Source: Protofrankia sp963555915 (GTDB lineage Bacteria; Actinomycetota; Actinomycetes; Frankiales; Frankiaceae). Taken from it: a stretch of 46,747 nucleotides of DNA. The position numbers and the translations under genes are program-made. Below, one piece after another: positions 40,163 to 46,747 of this stretch (positions are counted from its first letter, which is position 1; every line of letters starts with the position of its first letter). Below the pieces are notes generated by a model that was not told the origin of the DNA, searched no databases, and worked only from the letters and a program-made list of their open reading frames with translations. The DNA lies in assembly GCF_963555915.1 (NCBI RefSeq), contig NZ_CAUVXL010000241.1, forward strand, positions 1-46,747, given 5' to 3'.

Positions 40163-40624
40163 TCAGCCCTTCTCGGCCATGGCGGTTCCGCGGGAGACCA
40201 GCGACGCCCGCGCCGCTGCCACCACCTCACCAGCGGTCGTCACGAACTCGTAGTCACTGATCAACAATTCGTTGCGGCCGGCGTTTCGGATGTCGGTGAT
40301 CGTGCCCGACACCATAATCTCGTCGCCGGCGACGACCGGTCGGCGCAGTGAATACTGCTGCTCACCATGCACTACCAGTGAGTAGTCAAGGCCGAGCGTG
40401 GGATCATGAGTGGGAATGACTGGCCGCCACATACTGAGCGCTGTCAGAAAGGTGGGTGGCGCGACAAGATCAACGTAGCCGGCGGACTTGGCGGCATCAA
40501 GATCATAACAGAGCGGACTGTCCTCGCCGATCGCCAGGGCGAACTGCCGGATATGCTCGCGTCCGACCAGGAACGATGTGTCAGCGACAAACCTGCGCCC
40601 GACAAAATCCCGGTTGAGCGGCAT
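40163..40624 (-). CDS. hadA: MaoC-like dehydratase partner, HadA-like subunit
   Basis: 153 residues from the ATG ending at 40624 (MPLNRDFVGRRF); a longer frame upstream is not likely. It has the hotdog segments (VGREHIRQFALAIGEDSPLCYD, LVAPPTFLTAL, LVVHGEQQYSLRRPVVAGDEI) of the non-catalytic partner in such pairs (UPF0336-type). It lacks the D..H catalytic motif. Cotranscribed with hadB. Its physiological substrate here is unknown. Confidence 0.87.
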   Translation of the reverse strand: MPLNRDFVGRRFVADTSFLVGREHIRQFALAIGEDSPLCYDLDAAKSAGYVDLVAPPTFLTALSMWRPVIPTHDPTLGLDYSLVVHGEQQYSLRRPVVAGDEIMVSGTITDIRNAGRNELLISDYEFVTTAGEVVAAARASLVSRGTAMAEKG

Positions 40625-40745
40625 TGCATGCTCCGATCTCACCGTGGTGGCGGGTTGCGCAGCAAAGCGCCCTGGGCCCGCGGGACTACTCCGACAGGCA
40701 GACAGGCCGAACAGGACGCATGCACCGAATGCGACCGCCAAGGGG

Positions 40746-40910
40746 TCAGCGGGTCTCGCGATGCTCGGTGTGCGCCCGGCAGTTCGGGCAGAACTTGCGC
40801 AACTCCAGGCGATCGGGGTCGTTGCGGCGGTTCTTGCGTGTGATGTAGTTGCGGTGCTTGCACACCTGACACGCCATGGTGATCTTCGGACGGACATCGG
40901 TGGCGGCCAC
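40746..40910 (-). CDS. rpmG: 50S ribosomal protein L33 (zinc-binding form)
   Basis: 54 residues from the GTG ending at 40910 (AATDVRPKITMAC). Four cysteines as CQVC (residues 14-17) and CPNC (41-44) form the zinc ribbon of the C+ L33. NYITRKNRRNDPDRLELRKFCP is diagnostic. It follows tRNA-Met by about 100 bases. Confidence 0.96.
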   Translation of the reverse strand: MAATDVRPKITMACQVCKHRNYITRKNRRNDPDRLELRKFCPNCRAHTEHRETR

Positions 40911-41010
40911 GGTGCTGTGCCTCTTCCTGCAGGTCGGACAAGAACGAACCAAAGCTTTTGGACATGCGGGACGACCGCGCGTCGTCCTCGGCGGGTCGTG
41001 ACCCGACCGG

Positions 41011-41084
41011 TAGCGGTGGCCGGATTTGAACCGGCGACACAGCGATTATGAGCCGCTTGCTCTGCCTGGCTGAGCTACACCGCC
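41011..41084 (-). tRNA. tRNA-Met (CAU)
   Basis: 74 bases. Acceptor GGCGGTG with CACCGCT (first pair G-U), discriminator A, anticodon loop CTCATAA giving CAU. The ordinary first pair and lack of an initiator-type GGG/CCC anticodon stem indicate the elongator form. T-arm GGTTCAAATCC. Confidence 0.95.
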
Positions 41085-41170
41085 TTGGTGGATCAGCTCC
41101 GTCAGCAATCAATCCCACCGACGGAGCAGCGGCCGGATGCCGGCTGCCCGACTACCGACCGCTACCACAG

Positions 41171-41243
41171 AGCCCCTTTACGGAATCGAACCGTAGACCT
41201 TCTCCTTACCATGGAGACGCTCTGCCGACTGAGCTAAAGGGGC
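41171..41243 (-). tRNA. tRNA-Thr (GGU)
   Basis: 73 bases. Acceptor GCCCCTT/AAGGGGC, anticodon loop ATGGTAA giving GGU, T-arm GGTTCGATTCC, D-arm TTTAGCTCAGTCGGCAGAGC. 86 bases upstream of tRNA-Met; likely cotranscribed with it and rpmG. Confidence 0.96.
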
Positions 41244-41601
41244 ATGTGCGCGCGCTTAAGGCTACACGACAGGACGGCGCTTGGGACGGCACCCCGCCGA
41301 CGAGCTCGGATCCCCGGTCGCGGCGAATCTCCGCCCGTGGGACAGGCGATCGGCACCGGCGATCCGCAACAAGTGGATCTTTAGCGAGAGCTGCCAAGAT
41401 CCCAAGCCAACGTGCTACCTAATGCTACGACGTTTCGCCCAATCGGGCCGATTGAAAACCGTGAGTAGCGACAAAGTCCATCCGGCACCTGTGAATATAT
41501 CTGTAAGTAATGAGTCAAGCGCTTAGCGTAGTCAGCGGTCGAGCGAGGCTGTCATCCGGGATCACCCATCGGCCAGTCCACCCCACCTGCCAGGGAGCCC
41601 C
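41244..41601. other. Divergent region between tRNA-Thr and the GH25 gene
   Basis: 358 bases, more AT-rich than the surroundings around 41490-41530 (TGAATATATCTGTAAGTAATGAG), with AAGCGCTT as a small palindrome. It should contain promoters for both sides; TATATC and TAGCGT are possible -10 boxes but lack a fitting -35. No gene or known riboswitch could be recognised. Confidence 0.4.
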
Positions 41602-43062
41602 ATGCAGATGACACCTCCCACCACCCGCCACCACGATGATCCGGGCCGATCGCCGACGCCCCGGCAACGGCGTCCCACGCGGACGGTCGCACAGACGATC
41701 ACTGCCACTGCCGTGGTGACGCTCATCACGGCCGCGAGCGCCGGCGTCTCAGGCGATCTGACCGCCGCCTACGTCACCGCGGCACACGTCACCGCAGCAC
41801 ACGTCACCGCGGTAGACCTCCGCCGGGACTACGTCTCGCCCGACGACGTGCCCCTGGGCGAAGGCACGACCGTCGCGCCACCCGGCGAGGGGACGCCAAC
41901 CCGAACCCGCTCGGCGCTGGCCATCCCGGCCGGCTGGCCGCGGGGCGTGGACATCTCGTCATGGCAGCACCCCGGCAGCACGGAGATCGGCTGGAACGCG
42001 GTCCGCTCGGCGGGCATCGATTTCGTCGTCATCAAGGCGACGGAGGGTAACAGTTACGCCAACCCCTACTTCGCCACTGATCGTGACCACGCGCGACAGG
42101 CTGGCCTCGCCGTCGGCGTATACCACTACGCGCGGCCCATGCTGCCGATCGCGACGGCGGTCGACCAAGCGGACCGCTTCCTTGCCATCACCGGACCGAC
42201 CCGCTCCGCGGGCCAACTGGCGCCCGTCCTCGATCTCGAGGCGCGGGGCGGGTTATCTGCCGACCAGCTCGCCGCATGGGCTCAGGCCTTCCTGGAGGAG
42301 ATCGAGACCAAAACCGGGCGGGCTCCGATCCTGTACACCTATCGGTCGTTCTGGACCGATGTCATGAAGAACACGACATTGTTTTCCCGCTACCCGTTGT
42401 GGTTCGCCATCTACAACGCCGCCTCGTCCCCCGGACCCCTGCCCGGTGGCTGGCAAAAATGGTCGATATGGCAGTACACGTCGTCCGCGAGCGTCCCCGG
42501 TATCGCCGGAAACATCGACATGAACGTCTTCTGCTGCAGCGCCGGATCATTGACGCTCAGTGCTGACGGACGGGCCAGCGAGATCGACAAGCGCTACAAC
42601 GCGGAGGCTCGAGTACGTTCGCTGCTCGCGGTGCCCATCCGGAACGAAGGACCCGCCGGCGGCGGCGGGCGGTGGAGGCAGTTCCAGAAGGGACTGCTCT
42701 TCTGGTCTGTTGCCACCGACGTCCACGAGGTACACGGTGGAATCAGCGTCCGGTACCTCGCCTTGGGCGGCAGCAACAGCCTCCTGGGCCGGCCAACCAG
42801 CGATGAGGTTGACGCGGAGGCTGCTGGCAGCCGCCAGTCGGTCTTCCAGGGCGGTCGGATCTACTGGAGCCGCTCCACCGGCGCGCACGAGGTGCACGGG
42901 TCGATCCTGCGCAGCTACCTGGCGTTCGGCGCTGCCGGCTCCGACCTGGGCCTGCCGATCAGTGATGAGTACTCGGTGGACGGCGGACGCGAGAGCGCCT
43001 TCCAGTACGGCTGGCTGCGCTGGGACGAGGCCACCAACTCGGTCAGCACGATCCGCCCCTGA
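41602..43062 (+). CDS. Secreted GH25 muramidase with LGFP-type repeats
   Basis: 486 residues. Predicted to cut the glycan strand of peptidoglycan between MurNAc and GlcNAc. An Arg-rich n-region (20-28) and hydrophobic stretch (about 29-48) suggest secretion. The GH25 domain spans about 115-312, with D117 (GVDISSWQ) and the catalytic D211-L-E213. The C-terminus (330-480) has three LGFP-like units (LLAVPIRNE, LLGRPTSDE, LGLPISDE), which in actinobacteria help anchor proteins to the envelope. Between them a 15-bp DNA triplet (41771-41812) codes AAHVT repeats near residues 57-70. ATG start with AGGGAG upstream. Likely a wall-remodelling enzyme. Confidence 0.9.
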   Translation: MQMTPPTTRHHDDPGRSPTPRQRRPTRTVAQTITATAVVTLITAASAGVSGDLTAAYVTAAHVTAAHVTAVDLRRDYVSPDDVPLGEGTTVAPPGEGTPTRTRSALAIPAGWPRGVDISSWQHPGSTEIGWNAVRSAGIDFVVIKATEGNSYANPYFATDRDHARQAGLAVGVYHYARPMLPIATAVDQADRFLAITGPTRSAGQLAPVLDLEARGGLSADQLAAWAQAFLEEIETKTGRAPILYTYRSFWTDVMKNTTLFSRYPLWFAIYNAASSPGPLPGGWQKWSIWQYTSSASVPGIAGNIDMNVFCCSAGSLTLSADGRASEIDKRYNAEARVRSLLAVPIRNEGPAGGGGRWRQFQKGLLFWSVATDVHEVHGGISVRYLALGGSNSLLGRPTSDEVDAEAAGSRQSVFQGGRIYWSRSTGAHEVHGSILRSYLAFGAAGSDLGLPISDEYSVDGGRESAFQYGWLRWDEATNSVSTIRP

Positions 43063-43109
43063 ACAGGGGATCTGGCACACAGGGCGACCGTCTGGGGCGG
43101 CGCACATCA

Positions 43110-43173
43110 CCCGCCGAGGGCGGGATCCGCACCCGCCAGGCGGAACCACAGGCGGAACCACAGGCGGAACCAC
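43110..43173. repeat. Hairpin and 12-bp tandem triplet after the GH25 gene
   Basis: CCCGCC-GAG-GGCGGG (43110-43124) may terminate the GH25 transcript. It is followed by AGGCGGAACCAC repeated three times exactly (43138-43149, 43150-43161, 43162-43173). Confidence 0.75.
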
Positions 43174-43310
43174 ACCGCCGTTGCAGACCTGCCGGAGCCG
43201 TCGTACACCTGGTCCCGGACGGGGATGTCGGGCAACGGGGCATGTCCTGGGCAGCACGAGGGCATGCCAAGGAGGGCTCACCGTCCCGTCAGGCTCCGGG
43301 GAGGATTCGC

Positions 43311-43832
43311 ATGGAACGGGCACGCTCTGCGCACACTGATCGTGGATGGCTGGTATTTGCCGCAGTCATCATCTTCATCGCCGGCTTCCACAACATCATC
43401 TATGGAATCGCCGCACTCAGGAAGTACGCCGTCCTCATCACGGCCAACAACACCGTCATCTACCAGGATCTGGACTTCTGGGGCTGGCTGCTGCTGTGCA
43501 TGGGCATCGTCCAGATCGGCACCGCTGCCGCGGTCATCACAGGCAAACAATGGGCACGCTGGCTGGGCATCGCCATGTGCGGAATCAACGCGATCGCCCA
43601 GCTCGCCTTCCTCGCGATCTTCCCAGGCTGGTCGCTCGTCCTCATCGGGCTCGACGTGCTCGCGATCTACGAACTGACCAGGTACGACGCACCGCCGCGC
43701 GACTCCTACGACCCATACCCCGATAGCGACCGGGCTCAGACGCGGGCGGATCGGCCGGAATACACCGGATCATCCCGGCCCGGCCCGACTGGAACCTCCC
43801 GGTCCGGCCCGGACGTATCACCTCGAATCTGA
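43311..43832 (+). CDS. Small four-helix membrane protein (DUF7144-like)
   Basis: 173 residues from the ATG at 43311 with GGAGG six bases upstream. Four hydrophobic segments: about 14-34 (GWLVFAAVIIFIAGFHNIIYG), 57-78, 82-100 and 102-120. The pattern GWLVFA..AGFHNIIYGIAAL and ARWLGIAMCGINAIAQLAFL is that of a domain of unknown function common in actinobacteria (I believe DUF7144). The last 45 residues are polar and Pro/Asp/Arg-rich, probably cytosolic. Function unknown. It follows the GH25 gene by about 250 bases. Confidence 0.8.
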   Translation: MERARSAHTDRGWLVFAAVIIFIAGFHNIIYGIAALRKYAVLITANNTVIYQDLDFWGWLLLCMGIVQIGTAAAVITGKQWARWLGIAMCGINAIAQLAFLAIFPGWSLVLIGLDVLAIYELTRYDAPPRDSYDPYPDSDRAQTRADRPEYTGSSRPGPTGTSRSGPDVSPRI

Positions 43833-43850
43833 TCCATCGGGTCGGTCGAC

Positions 43851-43919
43851 GGACGCGTGATCACAGCGGATCCATCAGGTCGCTGCACGATTTGCCATGA
43901 CCACCGAGATCACGCGTCC
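43851..43919. terminator. 12-bp inverted repeat between converging genes
   Basis: GGACGCGTGATC (43851-43862) and GATCACGCGTCC (43908-43919) are perfect inverse copies with a 45-base interval. It sits between the membrane-protein gene and pyrE, which converge, so a bidirectional terminator is plausible despite the long loop. Confidence 0.5.
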
Positions 43920-43991
43920 AAAGATGTCACGCGGCGGTTCCGGCCGCTGGTAGCGGGCGCCGGTAGTGGGCGCCTTCAGCCGGCGGGAACC

Positions 43992-44519
43992 TCAGGCGAC
44001 GGCGTCCAGATCAGCGCGGGTGAGCACCGGCCGAAGGTCGAGTCCGATTCCAGCGAGGTTGTCCCGCCCGCCCTCCTGACGGTCGATCACGCACAGGGCA
44101 TGTTCCACGATCGCGCCCTGCTCCCGCAGGACCCGGGCCGCGTCCAGGATGGCACCGCCGCTGGTCACGACGTCCTCGACGAGCACGACCCGCAGGCCCT
44201 CGACTGTCCCGCCCTCGGCGGTCCGACAGGTGCCGTACTCTTTGGCCTTCTTGCGGACGAACCGAGCCGGCATTCCCGTCCGCTGGGACAGCAGGGTGAC
44301 CAGAGGGATACCACCGAGCTCAAGACCGGCCAGCACGTCCGTGTCCGCGGGCAGCAACGGACGCATCGCGTCGACGATCCCGGCGAGCAGCGCCGGGTCA
44401 GCCTCGAACAGATACTTGTCGAAGTACTCGCCGCTCGTCCGCCCGGAACGCAGCAGAAACAGACCGGTCAGATGCGACACGGCCCGGACGCGGGCGGCAA
44501 GCGTGCCGGTGTCAGTCAT
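43992..44519 (-). CDS. pyrE: Orotate phosphoribosyltransferase
   Basis: Joins orotate to PRPP to form OMP in pyrimidine synthesis. 175 residues. The PRPP-binding motif VVLVEDVVTSGGA is at 111-123, with upstream FVRKKAKEYG supplying catalytic lysines and LELGGIPLVTLLS the phosphate loop. FLLRSGRTSGEYFDKY is the typical orotate-side segment. A single gene away from other pyr genes, downstream of tRNA-Tyr. Its promoter region carries a 64-bp tandem repeat. Confidence 0.95.
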   Translation of the reverse strand: MTDTGTLAARVRAVSHLTGLFLLRSGRTSGEYFDKYLFEADPALLAGIVDAMRPLLPADTDVLAGLELGGIPLVTLLSQRTGMPARFVRKKAKEYGTCRTAEGGTVEGLRVVLVEDVVTSGGAILDAARVLREQGAIVEHALCVIDRQEGGRDNLAGIGLDLRPVLTRADLDAVA

Positions 44520-44541
44520 GTCTGCGGACTCTATAGATCGG

Positions 44542-44669
44542 GTAGGTGGTCTCGGTCACAACAGCGACCGAAACCACCTACCGCCTCCGCTACCGAGGCC
44601 GGAGCGTAGGTAGAAACGGTCACCGCAGCGACCATTACCACCTACAGCGTCCGCTGCCGAGGCGGGCGC
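44542..44669. repeat. Imperfect 64-bp tandem repeat upstream of pyrE
   Basis: Copy 1 (44542-44605) and copy 2 (44606-44669) share the pattern GTAGGT..CGGTCAC..CAGCGACC..ACCACCTAC..C.TCCGCT.CCGAGGC. Copy 1 folds as GTAGGTGGTCTCGGTC with GACCGAAACCACCTAC (15 of 16 pairs). It starts 22 bases upstream of pyrE and would be in its leader or operator region. It could be a regulatory site or a leader hairpin. Confidence 0.75.
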
Positions 44670-44723
44670 GACCGTAGCCCACGTGGTGGGTACATGGGCC
44701 GGCGAGCGTCGGACGGACGCAGA

Positions 44724-44750
44724 CAGGCCCCGAGCATCGCTCAGGGCCTG
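44724..44750 (-). terminator. Terminator after tRNA-Tyr
   Basis: CAGGCCCCGAGC-ATC-GCTCAGGGCCTG (44724-44750) forms an 11-of-12-bp stem with a 3-base loop, 34 bases downstream of the tRNA. Confidence 0.7.
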
Positions 44751-44784
44751 TGCGGCAGTGTGATCCGGGATACCCGGGAGGTGG

Positions 44785-44866
44785 TGGCAGGTGTTGGGTT
44801 CGAACCAACGTAGGCTGAGCCGGCGGTTTTACAGACCGCTCCCTTTGGCCACTCGGGCAACCTGCC
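44785..44866 (-). tRNA. tRNA-Tyr (GUA)
   Basis: 82 bases, with the long variable arm of bacterial tRNA-Tyr. Acceptor GGCAGGT/ACCTGCC, discriminator A, anticodon loop CTGTAAA giving GUA, T-arm GGTTCGAACCC. CCA is not encoded. Confidence 0.97.
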
Positions 44867-44876
44867 GTTGGTGTAC

Positions 44877-44907
44877 AGCATACGGGATGGACCGTCGTGG
44901 CCGACAA
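44877..44907 (-). promoter_or_regulatory. Candidate tRNA-Tyr promoter
   Basis: On the minus strand TTGTCG and TATGCT (-10 at 44877-44882) lie about 19 bases apart. Transcription would start only a few bases before the mature tRNA 5' end at 44866. The spacer is longer than ideal. Confidence 0.4.
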
Positions 44908-45080
44908 CCGGTGCTACCGACGTGGGCGGCGAGGCACGAACGGGGGTGTGCCGGGTTACGCGGGCGCGGGCAGACTCGGGATCAGGGATCGGGCCCTACC
45001 CTCACCCGAGGCGCTGGGCGAGGATGCGAAGATCCTATGCCTACGCGCAGGTAACGGCGACGAGAAGGAGGCACTTCACC

Positions 45081-45569
45081 GTGGCGGACCCGTCGTTCGA
45101 CATCGTGAGCAAAGTCGACCGCCAGGAGATCGACAACGCCGTCAACCAGACCGCCAAGGAGGTGGGGACCCGCTTCGACTTCCGCGACACCGGCGCGTCA
45201 GCAGCGTGGTCCGGAGAGTCCATCCTGCTCACCGCGAGCACCGAAGAACGGGTGAAGGCCGTACTGGATGTCCTTCAGGAGAAGTGGGTCAAGCGTGGCA
45301 TCTCGCTCAAAGCGCTACAGCACGAGGAGCCCACTCAGTCCGGCAAGGAGTACAGGCTGGTGGTGACCGTGCAACAGGGCATCGCCGACGACAAGGCCAA
45401 AGCGATCTCGAAAAAGATCCGGACCGACGGCCCGAAAGGTGTGCAGGCCCAGATTCAAGGAGATCAACTCCGGGTCACCGGCAAGAAGCGGGACGACCTC
45501 CAGCACATCATCCAGATTCTCAAAGAAGCTGATTTCGGACTACCGCTCCAGTTCGTCAACTACCGCTAG
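45081..45569 (+). CDS. yajQ: YajQ family nucleotide-binding protein
   Basis: 162 residues from the GTG at 45081 with AAGGAGG ten bases upstream. PSFDIVSKVDRQEIDNAVNQT start, the RFDFRDTGASAAW segment and the ending ADFGLPLQFVNYR match YajQ/UPF0234. Family members have two ferredoxin-like domains; some bind cyclic di-GMP and act with transcription regulators, others bind nucleotides or RNA. The function in this organism is not shown by context; it stands alone, converging on htpX. Confidence 0.94.
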   Translation: MADPSFDIVSKVDRQEIDNAVNQTAKEVGTRFDFRDTGASAAWSGESILLTASTEERVKAVLDVLQEKWVKRGISLKALQHEEPTQSGKEYRLVVTVQQGIADDKAKAISKKIRTDGPKGVQAQIQGDQLRVTGKKRDDLQHIIQILKEADFGLPLQFVNYR

Positions 45570-45571
45570 CC

Positions 45572-45617
45572 GGCCAAAGGGCGTGCGATCATCGCCCTTC
45601 TCGCACGCCCGGCGGCC
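45572..45617. repeat. GGCC-bounded hairpin element after yajQ
   Basis: GGCCAAA then GGGCGTGCGA (45579-45588), loop TCATCGCCCTTC, TCGCACGCCC (45601-45610) and GGCGGCC. The 10-bp stem is perfect. Three bases after the yajQ stop. A decayed further copy appears to follow at about 45634-45674 (GGCCAACGGGCGTAGATCATG). Confidence 0.85.
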
Positions 45618-45667
45618 ACACACAGGTCAGCAGGGCCAACGGGCGTAGATCATGCAGAGGAAGGTGC

Positions 45668-45732
45668 GCCCCGCCCGATGGGGGGTTTCGGGCGGGGCGC
45701 TGCACGGCGAGGCCTGGGGGGTTTGCCTCGCC
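45668..45732. terminator. Twin terminator hairpins between yajQ and htpX
   Basis: Hairpin 1: GCCCCGCCCGA / TCGGGCGGGGC (45668-45678, 45688-45698), 11 bp perfect. Hairpin 2: GGCGAGGC / GCCTCGCC (45706-45713, 45725-45732), 8 bp perfect. Both loops contain the same TGGGGGGTTT sequence. They lie between converging genes and probably stop transcription from both. Confidence 0.75.
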
Positions 45733-45900
45733 GCGGGTCAGGGATTACGGGTTGCCCGGCGTCTTCGGCGATACGAAAGCCACGATCGCTTCGCCAGATG
45801 ACGCCCGCTCCTTCGACCGGCCGCCAGGTGCCGGCCAGATTGATGATCTTACACGCTCAGGTCTGCTAGCCTTTTCAGAGTACGACTTTCCCCCGGAGAT
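45733..45900. other. Spacer before htpX 3' end
   Basis: 168 bases between the twin hairpins and htpX. It contains a small GCCGGCGTCTTCGGCG-like fold and no gene that I can support. The stretch from 45570 to here is entirely terminator and repeat material. Confidence 0.5.
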
Positions 45901-46747
45901 TCAACGGTAGGGGTCCAACCGAGCCATCTCCTCCAGCCGCTCGATCCGACGGTCCATGGGTGGGTGGGTACTGAACAGCTGGACAACCCCACCGCCCCGA
46001 AACGGGTTCGCGATCATGAGCGACGATACAGGTCCAAGCTGGGAAGTCTGCGGGAGCGGTCGGGCAGCGGTGCCAGCCTCGAGCTTGCGCAGGGCTGTCG
46101 CGAGGCCGAGCGGATCACCGGTCAACGTCGCGCCGGAGGAATCCGCCTGATACTCCCTGGACCTGCTGATGGCGAGCTGAATGATCGTCGCGGCGATCGG
46201 TCCCAGCAGGACGAGGATCATTATCTCCAGGATGCCCGGACCGTCGTCGTCCTCACCCCGACCAATGCCGAAAATCGCCGCGAACTGCGCAAGGTAGACG
46301 ATGACGCTCGCGAGTGCACCGGCGACGGACGCGATAAGGATGTCCCGGTTGTAGACGTGGCTGAGCTCGTGGCCCAGGACGCCGCGCAGCTCACGATCAT
46401 CCATGATTTCCAGAATTCCCGACGTACAGCAGACGGCTGCGTTGCGGGGGTTGCGACCGGTGGCGAACGCGTTCGGTGCCCCGGTCGGGCTGACGTAGAG
46501 CCGCGGCATCGGCATCCTCGCCCGGGTCGCGAGTTCCTGAACGATTGCGTACATGCGTGGCTGTTCAACCTGGCTCACCGGATACGCCCGCATCGCGCGC
46601 AGAGCCAGCTTGTCCGAGAAGAAGTACGAGAACCCGTTCATACCCAGGGCGACAATGAACGCGATTGCCAAACCACGGCTCCCGAACAGGGAACCGACAA
46701 AGAGAATCACCGCAGACAGCACGCCCAACAGGGCGACGGTTTTGAGA
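45901..46747 (-). CDS. htpX: HtpX-type membrane zinc metalloprotease (5' end beyond window)
   Basis: Membrane protease that degrades misfolded membrane proteins. 281 residues are visible; the first residues lie past base 46747 (the frame reads LKTVALLGVLSAVILF at the edge). Two N-terminal hydrophobic spans precede the zinc motif HELSHVYNRD (HExxH) with the third ligand expected in SREYQADSSGA. Two further hydrophobic spans (SVAGALASVIVYLAQFAAIFGIG and ILEIMILVLLGPIAATIIQLAI) flank it. The C-terminus has the THPPMDRRIERLEEM motif. Family is certain. Confidence 0.94.
   Translation of the reverse strand, partial: LKTVALLGVLSAVILFVGSLFGSRGLAIAFIVALGMNGFSYFFSDKLALRAMRAYPVSQVEQPRMYAIVQELATRARMPMPRLYVSPTGAPNAFATGRNPRNAAVCCTSGILEIMDDRELRGVLGHELSHVYNRDILIASVAGALASVIVYLAQFAAIFGIGRGEDDDGPGILEIMILVLLGPIAATIIQLAISRSREYQADSSGATLTGDPLGLATALRKLEAGTAARPLPQTSQLGPVSSLMIANPFRGGGVVQLFSTHPPMDRRIERLEEMARLDPYR

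Noticed and set aside
41430..41601. A cyclic di-AMP (ydaO-type) riboswitch before the GH25 gene
   Set aside because: Such riboswitches often precede wall hydrolases in actinobacteria, but the conserved blocks were not found here.

Overview
The window is the ribosomal-protein and RNA-polymerase region of a high-GC actinobacterium. It is drawn backwards, so nearly all housekeeping genes lie on the minus strand. Read from the right, the order is tRNA-Thr, tRNA-Met, rpmG, hadA, hadB (aspC opposite), tRNA-Trp, secE, nusG, rplK, rplA, rplJ, rplL, rpoB, rpoC, rpsL, rpsG, fusA, tuf, then the S10, spc and alpha clusters down to rpsD. This is the order known from actinomycetes. tRNA-Thr/tRNA-Met/rpmG/hadAB/tRNA-Trp/secE matches the mycobacterial arrangement. 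Overall protein character and abundant GC-rich intergenic palindromes suggest Frankia or a relative; the genus is an inference and was not tested by search.

Layout: 1-3 kb rpsD (cut by the window edge), rpsK, rpsM, rpmJ, infA, map; 3.0-3.3 kb a tandem palindrome array; 3.3-5.3 kb adk-secY; 5.7-16.2 kb the spc and S10 clusters (rplO to rpsJ), largely with overlapping stops and starts; 16.4-20.6 kb tuf, fusA, rpsG, rpsL; 21-22 kb an RsmF-like RNA cytosine methyltransferase; 22.2-24.7 kb a plus-strand cassette of a 124-residue unknown protein and a peptide-type ABC exporter; 25-32.6 kb rpoC and rpoB; 33.4-37 kb rplL, rplJ, rplA, rplK, nusG; a 424-base assembly gap; 37.5-41.2 kb secE, tRNA-Trp, aspC, hadAB, rpmG, tRNA-Met, tRNA-Thr; 41.6-46.7 kb a secreted GH25 muramidase, a small membrane protein, pyrE, tRNA-Tyr, yajQ and a truncated htpX.

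Most of the window is conserved translation and transcription machinery. Three things stand out. First, the small-protein/ABC-exporter pair sits between rpoC and the str operon with its own candidate promoter and a strong bidirectional terminator. It is the best candidate here for an undescribed system, possibly making and exporting a peptide. Second, a dispersed family of about 46-bp hairpin elements is bounded by GGCC and often has ATCAT or ATGAT in the loop. It occurs in at least ten intergenic places, once as a tandem triplet, and some copies lie inside ribosomal operons. Third, short tandem duplications (9-64 bp) are frequent, including copies of the stop-codon ends of rpoC and rplL and Pro/Ala-rich or repeat-coded extensions in S3, L10, the GH25 protein and the methyltransferase.

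Promoter, terminator and leader calls are by eye and are predictions.
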